A stretch of 6,185 bases of DNA from JBEIFW01 sp040382215 (lineage in GTDB: Bacteria > Actinomycetota > Acidimicrobiia > Acidimicrobiales > Ilumatobacteraceae). The DNA lies in the NCBI GenBank assembly GCA_040382215.1, contig JBEIFW010000188.1, positions 1-6,185 of the forward strand, written 5' to 3'. The notes under the pieces are model-generated. The model ran no database searches. It was not told the DNA's origin and was given only the letters and a program-made list of their open reading frames with translations. How positions within the stretch are numbered: position 1 is the stretch's first letter; every line of letters starts with the position of its first letter. Positions 1-5,262 of this stretch are shown piece after piece. The translations under genes and the position numbers were made by a program.

Positions 1-444
1 CGCAGGGCAGGCGAGCCCGGCGAGGCGGTCGGCGAGCGGCCCGGGCCGGCGCGGCCCGCACAGCGCATCGAACGGCTCGAGTGCCACGAGCAGTTCGGGT
101 TTGTGGTTGTCGTCCCGGTACGTGCGGTTCGGCGCGTCGCGGGCGATACCGGCAGCGTCCTCCCGGGCGAATCCGGCTTCGGCCTGCGCCTTGGACGGAT
201 GCGTCTGCAACGACAGCGGCGCCGCTGCTGCGAGCACCTTGACCAGGTAGGGCAGCGGGCCCCCGGCGACCGCTGCGAGCGGACGCTCGACACCGTCGAC
301 CACCGCCCGCGACGGTGCGACCGGATGCGTGCCGAGCCACCACTCGGCTTGCGGGGTGCCGTCGGGCGGCACTCCGAGCAGCGCCGGGATGGCGTCCGTC
401 GCGCCCCAGTCGTAACGCTGTACGGAACCGACCAGCGGCAGCAT
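1..444 (-). CDS. manA: Mannose-6-phosphate isomerase, class I (N-terminal part; runs off the window)
   Basis: Cytoplasmic zinc enzyme interconverting mannose-6-phosphate and fructose-6-phosphate, linking mannose use and GDP-mannose supply to glycolysis. The 148 visible codons, read from 444 down to 1, are open throughout. Type I family motifs appear in order: YDWG (residues 11-14), AEWWLGTHP (33-41), LPYLVKVL (64-71), LQTHPSK (79-85) and NHKPELLVAL (113-122). By family knowledge, Q80, H82 and E117 correspond to three of the four zinc ligands; the Q-to-E spacing of 37 matches the E. coli enzyme as I recall it. The fourth ligand, a His, would lie beyond the edge, so about the first third is present. 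The ATG at 444 is the only reasonable start, because an in-frame TAG lies five codons upstream with no start codon between. There is no Shine-Dalgarno and a -10-like hexamer ends 9 nt before the ATG, so a leaderless or near-leaderless mRNA is likely. It diverges from proS. Confidence 0.93.
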   Translation of the reverse strand, partial: MLPLVGSVQRYDWGATDAIPALLGVPPDGTPQAEWWLGTHPVAPSRAVVDGVERPLAAVAGGPLPYLVKVLAAAAPLSLQTHPSKAQAEAGFAREDAAGIARDAPNRTYRDDNHKPELLVALEPFDALCGPRRPGPLADRLAGLACPA

Positions 445-472
445 GGTGCCCGGACGCTAGCGTTTCACCGCT
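445..472. promoter_or_regulatory. Symmetrical divergent promoter between manA and proS
   Basis: The whole gap between the two divergent start codons is 28 bp. At its centre is the perfect palindrome ACGCTAGCGT (454-463). It gives TAGCGT, matching the actinobacterial -10 pattern TANNNT, on the plus strand at 458-463 and on the minus strand at 459-454. Each hexamer is followed by exactly 9 nt before its start codon: 464-472 before proS and 453-445 before manA. With the usual 6-7 nt from the -10 to the transcription start, both mRNAs would begin within about 3 nt of the ATG. Neither side has a Shine-Dalgarno, which fits. No clear -35 was identified; on either side it would lie inside the opposite gene. 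An operator reading of the palindrome is the alternative. Confidence 0.5.
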
Positions 473-1888
473 ATGGCGAAGCAGGCCGTCCTCACCCCCC
501 AGGCCACCGACTTCCCCCGCTGGTACCAGGACGTGGTGGCCAAGGCGGGACTGGCCGACAACGGGCCGGTGCGGGGATCGATGGTGATCCTGCCGTGGGG
601 GTATGCCATCTGGGAGCTCATGCAGGCCGAGATGGACGCCCGCATCAAAGCGGCCGGCGTGCAGAACTGCTACTTCCCGCTGTTCATCCCGGAGAGCTAC
701 CTGCGGCGGGAGGCGGACCACGTCGAAGGGTTCGCCCCGGAACTGGCCGTCGTCACCCACGGCGGAGGCAAGGAACTCGAGGAGCCGGCCGTGGTCCGGC
801 CCACCTCGGAGACGATCATCAACACCTACTTCTCGAAGTGGGTTCAGAGCCATCGTGACCTGCCGCTGCTCGTCAACCAGTGGGCCAACGTGGTCCGCTG
901 GGAGCTGCGCCCCCGGCTGTTCCTGCGCACGACGGAGTTCCTCTGGCAGGAAGGCCACACCTGCCACGCGACGCAGGCCGACGCCGCTGCGTTCGCTGAG
1001 CGGATCCTGTGGGAGGTCTACGCCGATTTCATGTGGGAGGTGCTTGCGATCCCGGTGCTGCCCGGCCGCAAGACGGCTCGCGAGCGCTTCCCGGGTGCGA
1101 TCAACACGCTCACCTGCGAGGGGATGATGCGCGACGGCAAGGCGCTCCAGATGGGCACCAGCCACGAGCTCGGACAGAACTTCGCCAAGGTGTTCGACAC
1201 GACGTATTCCTCGGCCGCCGGCACGCTCGAGCACGTCTGGCAAACCTCGTGGGGTACCTCGACCCGGATGGTCGGCGGTCTGATCATGTGCCACGGCGAC
1301 GACGCCGGATTGCGGCTACCGCCCAAGGCGGCGCCCCGCCACGTCGTGGTGCTGCTGATCAAGGCCGCTGACGGGGCCGGGGAGGCGGCCACGGCGATCG
1401 CCTCCGAATTGCGGCGGGCCGGGTTGCGGGTCGAGCTCGACGACAAGGTCGACACCTCGTTCGGCCGCCGGGTCGTGGATTGGGAACTCCGGGGCGTGCC
1501 GGTGCGGGTCGAGGTCGGCCCCCGCGATCTCGCCGAGGGTCGGGTCACGATCGTGCGGCGCGACAGCGGCGGAAAGCAGACCGTCGGCCTCGATGCCGTC
1601 GCCACCGTCGTACCCGCCCTCGTGGCCGAGGTCGGCCGATCGCTGTTCGCCGAGGCAACGGCGAGGCGTGACGCGTCGATCCGCGACGTCACCACGATCG
1701 AGGCTGCCGCCGAGGCCGCCGAGGAGGGCTGGGCCCGGATCCCGTACCCGGTGCTGCTCGCCGGTGACGGGGAAGCCCGGCTGCGGACCCAAGCGATCAC
1801 GGTGCGTTGCCTCCGCCGTCCCGACGGGACGCTGCCGCTGTCGGAGGACGAGCCCGATACCCTCGCCTTCCTCGCCAAGGCGTACTGA
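473..1888 (+). CDS. proS: Proline--tRNA ligase, archaeal/eukaryotic-like type (471 aa)
   Basis: Class II aminoacyl-tRNA synthetase that charges tRNA-Pro with proline in the cytoplasm. The N-terminus (TDFPRWYQDVV, then PVRGSMVILPWGYAIWE) is typical of the compact type and fixes the start at the ATG at 473. The catalytic core has RPTSET (residues 109-114), the motif 2 region RTTEFLWQEGHTCH (152-165), the substrate-pocket stretch QMGTSHELGQNF (from 226) and WGTSTRMVGGLIMCHGDD (from 260, motif 3 region). The anticodon-binding domain begins near 288 (PRHVVVLLI). The C-terminal domain ends in Tyr, as in the Thermus enzyme, whose C-terminal carboxylate reaches the active site by family knowledge. 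This domain has only one Cys, so a four-Cys zinc site is absent. The inserted editing domain of the long bacterial type is also absent. Length is normal for the compact family. It diverges from manA; the next gene begins 34 nt downstream. Confidence 0.97.
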   Translation: MAKQAVLTPQATDFPRWYQDVVAKAGLADNGPVRGSMVILPWGYAIWELMQAEMDARIKAAGVQNCYFPLFIPESYLRREADHVEGFAPELAVVTHGGGKELEEPAVVRPTSETIINTYFSKWVQSHRDLPLLVNQWANVVRWELRPRLFLRTTEFLWQEGHTCHATQADAAAFAERILWEVYADFMWEVLAIPVLPGRKTARERFPGAINTLTCEGMMRDGKALQMGTSHELGQNFAKVFDTTYSSAAGTLEHVWQTSWGTSTRMVGGLIMCHGDDAGLRLPPKAAPRHVVVLLIKAADGAGEAATAIASELRRAGLRVELDDKVDTSFGRRVVDWELRGVPVRVEVGPRDLAEGRVTIVRRDSGGKQTVGLDAVATVVPALVAEVGRSLFAEATARRDASIRDVTTIEAAAEAAEEGWARIPYPVLLAGDGEARLRTQAITVRCLRRPDGTLPLSEDEPDTLAFLAKAY

Positions 1889-1910
1889 CCGAACGGCGAC
1901 GCCGGCGCGC

Positions 1911-1916
1911 TACGGT
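1911..1916 (+). promoter_or_regulatory. Putative -10 element of the MFS gene
   Basis: TACGGT fits TANNNT and ends 6 nt before the GTG at 1923, so transcription would start at or next to the start codon. The absence of any Shine-Dalgarno in the preceding bases supports a leaderless mRNA. No convincing -35 is visible. The element lies in the 34-nt gap after the proS stop, so the transporter may be transcribed on its own as well as by readthrough from proS. Confidence 0.4.
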
Positions 1917-1922
1917 CCGGCG

Positions 1923-3326
1923 GTGACCGGGGGAACCGTTGCGACCGTCGACCGTCGGTCGTGGTGGACGCTGGCGGTCGCCTCGACCGCCGGGTTCATG
2001 GTGTCGCTCGAGGTGACGATCATCTCGCTCGCGTTTGGCAGGATCGCCCGAGCGTTTCCGGAAACCTCGGTCGGCACGCTCAGCTGGGTGTTCACCGCGT
2101 ACAACATCGGGGTCGCGTCGTTGCTGCTGATCTCCGGATGGCTGAGCGATACCCGCGGCCGGCGTCGCTGCTTCCTGGCCGGATTGGTGGTGTTCGGCGC
2201 CGGTTCGATCCTGTCGGGCGTCTCGGTGAGCGCCGGAACGCTGATCGGTGGCCGGCTGGTGCAGGCCGTCGGCGGATCGCTGCTGTTCCCCGCCGGGTTG
2301 GCGCTGGTGCTCGAGGCGTTCCCGCCGCAGCGGCGTCAGGCCGCGGTCGGTATCTGGGGCATCTCCGGCGGGCTCGCCGCAGCCGTCGGTCCGACCTTCG
2401 GAGCGATGCTCGTCGACGCATTCGGTTGGCGGGCGGTGTTCCTGATCAACGTGCCGGTGGCCATCGCCGGCGTGGTCGTGGGCCGTTGGGCCCTGACCGA
2501 GTCCACCGCCCCCGGGGTGTCGCGGCGCGTGGACCTGGTCGGGATCCCCCTTGCGTCGCTGTCGGTCGGGACGCTCGTGCTCGCCATCGTGCAGGGCGAC
2601 GAGTGGGGGTACGGCTCGGCGCGCACGCTGGTGGCGGTTGCCGTGGCCGTGGTGCTCGCCGCAGGCTTCGTGGCCCGAGCCTCACGCCACCCCGCGCCGC
2701 TGTTCGATCTCGGGCTGTACCGGATCCGCTCGTACGCAGTGGGATCCCTCGGCGCGGTGCTGTTTGCGATCGCGTTCTTCGGATGGCTCGTACAGCTTCC
2801 GAACTTCCTGCAGCAGGCATGGGGGTATTCGGTCCTGCAGGCCGGATTCGCACTCGCCCCCGGGCCGGCGCTCACCACTCTGCTGACCCCGGTGTTCGGT
2901 CGCATCGTCGACCGGGTCGGCCACCGGCTGCTCACCGCACTGTGCTCGGCCGCCGGTGCGATCGGGCTGCTCTGGCCGGCGCTCCTGGCCGACAGCAGCC
3001 CGAACTACGTGGTCGCCATCCTGCCCTCGACGTTGCTGCTGGGTCTGAGCGCAGGTACCGGTTTCGCGATCATGATCGGCGCAACGGTGCGCGACGTCCC
3101 TCCGCAGCGCTTCGGGATGGCCGGCGCCGGCCGGATGACGGCGTTCCAGCTCGCGGTGGCGCTCGGGGTCGCGATCGCCGTGGCTCTGGTCGGGCGCCCG
3201 GGCACGCCTGAGGCGCTGCTCGAAGGCCACCGGTTGAACTGGCTCGTCGGGGCGGTGCTGCACCTGGCGCTCGCCGTGTTGTTCCTGGCGGCCTACCCGC
3301 GGCCGTCGAAACGGTCCGTTGTCTGA
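1923..3326 (+). CDS. MFS transporter, DHA2 (EmrB/QacA-like) family, probable drug or metabolite efflux
   Basis: Integral cytoplasmic-membrane protein of 467 aa, probably a proton-driven exporter; the substrate cannot be read from sequence. About 14 hydrophobic segments can be counted, as in DHA2 pumps. The first, near residues 14-37, carries LEVTIISLAF, the family's D1-type motif with Glu30 where Asp is usual. Motif A, GWLSDTRGRRR, is at 72-82. The motif C-like GISGGLAAAVGPTFGAML and WRAVFLINVPVAI follow in segments 5-6. The start is the GTG at 1923: the frame stays open upstream but only inside proS, and the next ATG falls within the first membrane segment. There is no Shine-Dalgarno, and a TANNNT hexamer ends 6 nt upstream. 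It sits between proS and the rimP operon with no obvious functional link. In Mycobacterium tuberculosis the DHA2 pump gene efpA is also next to proS, but on its other side. Confidence 0.9.
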   Translation: MTGGTVATVDRRSWWTLAVASTAGFMVSLEVTIISLAFGRIARAFPETSVGTLSWVFTAYNIGVASLLLISGWLSDTRGRRRCFLAGLVVFGAGSILSGVSVSAGTLIGGRLVQAVGGSLLFPAGLALVLEAFPPQRRQAAVGIWGISGGLAAAVGPTFGAMLVDAFGWRAVFLINVPVAIAGVVVGRWALTESTAPGVSRRVDLVGIPLASLSVGTLVLAIVQGDEWGYGSARTLVAVAVAVVLAAGFVARASRHPAPLFDLGLYRIRSYAVGSLGAVLFAIAFFGWLVQLPNFLQQAWGYSVLQAGFALAPGPALTTLLTPVFGRIVDRVGHRLLTALCSAAGAIGLLWPALLADSSPNYVVAILPSTLLLGLSAGTGFAIMIGATVRDVPPQRFGMAGAGRMTAFQLAVALGVAIAVALVGRPGTPEALLEGHRLNWLVGAVLHLALAVLFLAAYPRPSKRSVV

Positions 3327-3366
3327 CGAGCTCGGAACCCGACGCGCCTCGGGCGGGTCGGGCCGG

Positions 3367-3372
3367 TATGAT
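3367..3372 (+). promoter_or_regulatory. Putative -10 element of the rimP-nusA-ylxR-infB operon
   Basis: TATGAT matches the -10 consensus at five of six positions and is the best such hexamer I noticed in the non-coding parts of the window. The predicted transcription start is near 3379. No TTGACA-like -35 is visible at a 16-18 nt spacing, which is common in high-GC actinobacteria. The surrounding pattern GGTANNNTCTTCG (3365-3377) recurs at 5485-5497 upstream of infB. Confidence 0.5.
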
Positions 3373-3382
3373 CTTCGGACCC

Positions 3383-3523
3383 GTGGTGGACCTGGACGCA
3401 CCAAGGCGTGGGCCGATCGCCCACGCCTTTGTTGTGTCCGGGGTCGGTTCGGGAACGACGAAGGATTGGGCGCCGGCCCGGCGTCCGGCAGGTGGATCGA
3501 CGGGGAGGAGGTGCGAGCGATGA
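3383..3523 (+). CDS. Possible leaderless leader ORF (46 aa) overlapping the rimP start
   Basis: An open frame starts with two GTG codons (3383 and 3386), the first 10 nt after the putative -10 TATGAT. It runs 46 codons to TGA at 3521-3523, overlapping the rimP ATG as ATGA. The product would begin VVDLDAPRRGPIAHAF and end RRCER; it is basic and resembles no family I know. Against coding: GC3 is about 72 percent by hand count, close to the background composition. For a regulatory uORF: the leaderless geometry resembles that of proS and manA, the ATGA overlap would couple translation to rimP, and the frame crosses the leader hairpin. It could equally be a chance open frame in high-GC DNA. Confidence 0.2.
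   Translation: MVDLDAPRRGPIAHAFVVSGVGSGTTKDWAPARRPAGGSTGRRCER
3389..3445 (+). terminator. Long hairpin with T-rich tail upstream of rimP (terminator or attenuator)
   Basis: The core stem is 11 perfect base pairs: AAGGCGTGGGC (3403-3413) with GCCCACGCCTT (3419-3429) around the loop CGATC. It is followed by TTTGTTGTGT, giving an intrinsic-terminator shape with an imperfect T-run. The structure can extend outward: GGACGCA (3394-3400) pairs with TGTGTCC (3433-3439) through one G-U pair, and GACC (3389-3392) pairs with GGTC (3442-3445), for 22 pairs in all. It may end the MFS transcript. Because it lies downstream of the putative rimP promoter, it may also act as an attenuator or structured leader. 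The outer pairing would sequester the T-rich tail, so the short and long forms may behave differently. Confidence 0.6.
3506..3512 (+). promoter_or_regulatory. Strong Shine-Dalgarno of rimP
   Basis: AGGAGGT, a full match to the anti-Shine-Dalgarno, ends 7 nt before the ATG at 3520. It decides the start, because an in-frame GTG at 3511 overlaps the site itself and so cannot be served by it. It contrasts with the Shine-Dalgarno-poor starts of manA, proS and the transporter. Confidence 0.85.
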
Positions 3524-4119
3524 GTGTGGTCGAACGGGTGCGGCCCCTGGTGCTGCCCGTCCTTGCCGACCTGGGCCTCGAGCTGTACGACCTCGAGTAC
3601 GCCGGTGGCGTCCTGCGAGTAGTGATCGAGCGCCGTGGCGGGGTCGACCTCGACTCGATCAGCCTCGTCACCCGATTGGTCTCGCGCGAGCTGGACCACT
3701 CGGACCCGATCGCCGGGCGCTACACGCTCGAGGTGTCGAGCCCGGGTCTCGAACGGGTGCTGCGCACCCCGGAGCACTTCGCCCGGGTGCTCGGACGGAC
3801 CGTCGCGATCCGTACCCATCCGGGCGTCGAAGGCGATCGGCGGGTGCACGGCACCCTGCGCGCGGCGGACGAGCACGGCATCGTCGTCGTGCTCGACGAG
3901 CCGGCGCCGGTGGAGCGGCGGCTCTTGTACGGCGAGATCGAACGGGCCCGCACGGTGTTCGTGTGGGCGGCGGCTCCCCAGCCCGGCAAGGGCCCGCGTC
4001 CGACCGGCCCCGCCCGCCGGATCACGGCCCGATCAGCGGAACCGGCGGGTGGAGCGGTGGCCGACGACGAGTTCACGGACGAGATGCCCGACGGGATGCC
4101 CGACGAGATGGAGGACTGA
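3520..4119 (+). CDS. rimP: Ribosome maturation factor RimP (199 aa)
   Basis: Cytoplasmic assembly factor that binds the immature 30S subunit and aids its late maturation. The N-terminal alpha/beta domain (about residues 1-80) reads VRPLVLPVLADLGLELYDLEY, then carries the family signature YTLEVSSPGLERVL (68-81). The Sm-like C-terminal domain follows (LGRTVAIRT to about 150). Beyond that lies an unusual tail of about 45 residues, first basic and Pro-rich (GKGPRPTGPARRI), then acidic, ending in a 4-residue repeat DEMP-DGMP-DEME. Typical RimP proteins are around 150-170 aa, so this one is extended. The ATG at 3520 follows a near-ideal Shine-Dalgarno. The stop overlaps the nusA start by one base (TGATG), indicating translational coupling. 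It is the first gene of a rimP-nusA-ylxR-infB operon, an order conserved across many bacteria. Confidence 0.95.
   Translation: MSVVERVRPLVLPVLADLGLELYDLEYAGGVLRVVIERRGGVDLDSISLVTRLVSRELDHSDPIAGRYTLEVSSPGLERVLRTPEHFARVLGRTVAIRTHPGVEGDRRVHGTLRAADEHGIVVVLDEPAPVERRLLYGEIERARTVFVWAAAPQPGKGPRPTGPARRITARSAEPAGGAVADDEFTDEMPDGMPDEMED
4078..4113 (+). repeat. Three 12-bp tandem repeats in the rimP tail
   Basis: Units GACGAGATGCCC (4078-4089), GACGGGATGCCC (4090-4101) and GACGAGATGGAG (4102-4113) encode DEMP, DGMP and DEME. The last unit diverges so that it contains most of the GGAGG in front of nusA. Such repeats can change copy number by slippage, in frame. Confidence 0.8.
4110..4114 (+). promoter_or_regulatory. 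Shine-Dalgarno of nusA inside the rimP 3' end
   Basis: GGAGG lies 4 nt before the ATG at 4119, a somewhat short spacing. It is embedded in the last acidic codons of rimP, so ribosomes finishing rimP pass directly over it. Together with the TGATG overlap this supports coupled translation. Confidence 0.6.
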
Positions 4120-5258
4120 TGGCTGGCAACATCGACATGGCCGAGGCCGTCCGCATGGTGGCGGCCGACAAGGGCATCTCGGTCGAGACGCTGCTGCAGG
4201 TGCTCGCCGATGCGCTCGTGTCGGCGTACAAGCGGCGCCCCGGAGCAGCGGCCGAGGCCGAGGTCCAGATCGACGCCGAGACGATGGACATGCGGTTCAT
4301 CGCCTACGACGTCGACGAGGACGGCAACTGGGTCAACCCCCGTGACGACACGCCGTCGGACCTCGGGCGGATTGCGGCGCAGACGTTCCGGCAGGTGATG
4401 AACCAGCGGATCCGCGAGGCCGAGCGCGATCGCAAGTTCGAGGAGTACGCAAACCGAGAGGGCGACATCGTCACGGGCATCGTGCAGCAGACCGATGCCC
4501 GCTACACGCTGCTCGACCTCGGCCGGGTGGAAGCGTTGCTACCCAAAGCCGAACAGGTGGCCTACGAGCACCCCGGTGCAGGCGACCGCCTGAAGGCGTA
4601 CATCGTCGAGGTGCGCAAGACCGCCAAGGGCCCCCAGATCGTGGTCAGCCGCACCCATCCGGGTCTCATCAAGAGGCTCTTCGAGCTCGAGGTCCCCGAG
4701 ATCGCCGACGGCATCGTCGAGATCAAGGCCTGTGCCCGCGAGCCCGGGCACCGGACGAAGATCGCGGTGTGGTCCAACGACCACAACGTCGACCCCGTGG
4801 GCGCGTGCGTTGGGGCCCGGGGTGGTCGGGTCCGCCAGGTGGTGACCGAACTGCGCGGCGAGAAGATCGACATCGTGCCGTTCTCTGAGATCCAGACCGA
4901 CTTCGTGGCCAAAGCGCTGTCGCCGGCCAAGGTGAAGGAGGTCCGGATCCACGAGGACACCGGTGTCGCCGAGGTGATCGTGCCCGATCACCAGCTGTCG
5001 CTGTCGATCGGCAAGGAGGGTCAGAACGCCCGTCTGGCCGCCCGGCTCACCGGTTGGCGCATCGACATCAAGAGCGAGTCGCAGCTCGCGGCCGAGGAGG
5101 CCGGCGGCTACGGCGAGCGCGAGGAAGGGGTCGAGTACGCCGAGGGTGAGTGGGTGCGCAACGAGGCCGGCGAGATGGAGTTCCACGCCGCCGACGGCAC
5201 GATCGTGCCCGCCGCCGCATTCGACCAGCAGCCGAGCGCGGAGACCGGCGACGCCTGA
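4119..5258 (+). CDS. nusA: Transcription termination/antitermination protein NusA (379 aa)
   Basis: RNA polymerase-associated elongation factor that promotes pausing and hairpin-dependent termination and takes part in rRNA antitermination. Domains in order: an N-terminal polymerase-binding domain (residues 1 to about 110), S1 from EGDIVTGIVQQ (114) to about 180, KH1 with the GARGGR loop near 224-255, and KH2 with VPDHQLSLSIGKEGQNARLAARLTGW (288-313, GKEG loop). It lacks the two acidic C-terminal repeats of the 495-aa E. coli protein, as expected for an actinobacterium. An acidic tail of about 60 residues (YGEREEGVEYAEGEW and on) follows KH2. The start is the ATG overlapping the rimP stop, preceded by GGAGG. 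Autoregulation of this operon by NusA is known in E. coli; the hairpin ahead of rimP would be a natural target, but that is inference. Confidence 0.97.
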   Translation: MAGNIDMAEAVRMVAADKGISVETLLQVLADALVSAYKRRPGAAAEAEVQIDAETMDMRFIAYDVDEDGNWVNPRDDTPSDLGRIAAQTFRQVMNQRIREAERDRKFEEYANREGDIVTGIVQQTDARYTLLDLGRVEALLPKAEQVAYEHPGAGDRLKAYIVEVRKTAKGPQIVVSRTHPGLIKRLFELEVPEIADGIVEIKACAREPGHRTKIAVWSNDHNVDPVGACVGARGGRVRQVVTELRGEKIDIVPFSEIQTDFVAKALSPAKVKEVRIHEDTGVAEVIVPDHQLSLSIGKEGQNARLAARLTGWRIDIKSESQLAAEEAGGYGEREEGVEYAEGEWVRNEAGEMEFHAADGTIVPAAAFDQQPSAETGDA

Positions 5259-5262
5259 GCGT

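Larger units (their letters stand above)
3327..3519 (+). other. Gap between the MFS gene and rimP: probable 5' leader of the rimP operon
   Basis: This 193-bp gap holds, in order: a promoter-like TATGAT (3367-3372); a long hairpin (3389-3445) followed by a T-rich stretch; a smaller hairpin with 7-bp arms at 3468-3474 and 3480-3486 and loop GGCCC; and the rimP ribosome-binding site. A possible leader ORF starting at GTG 3383 spans most of it and ends inside the rimP start codon. If the promoter is real, the rimP mRNA would have an untranslated or uORF-bearing leader of about 140 nt. No tRNA is visible here, unlike the metY gene ahead of rimP in E. coli. Confidence 0.55.

Noticed and set aside
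103..858. A 251-codon plus-strand open frame crossing from the manA region into proS
   Set aside because: It lies antisense to a clear manA coding region and then out of frame with proS. Its product is Arg/Gly-rich and has no family features.
1593..1922. Extension of the MFS gene upstream to the ATG at 1593
   Set aside because: The extra 110 codons lie within proS in another frame and encode Arg/Pro/Ser-rich shadow sequence. The first membrane segment starts about 14 residues after the GTG at 1923.
1889..1922. A terminator after proS
   Set aside because: The 34-nt gap is GC-rich, but I found no stem of useful length and no T-run.
3389..3445. A tRNA gene ahead of rimP, as in E. coli metY
   Set aside because: The structure is a single long hairpin with no cloverleaf, no T-arm sequence and no acceptor stem.
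3319..3519. Extension of rimP upstream to a TTG at 3319
   Set aside because: The frame is open, but it would overlap the transporter stop and cross the hairpin. RimP homology begins at the ATG at 3520, which has a perfect Shine-Dalgarno 7 nt upstream.
2682..3876. Minus-strand open frames of 329 and 268 codons opposite the MFS gene and rimP
   Set aside because: They overlap recognised genes, cross the leader region, and have shadow-type Arg/Pro/Ser-rich composition.
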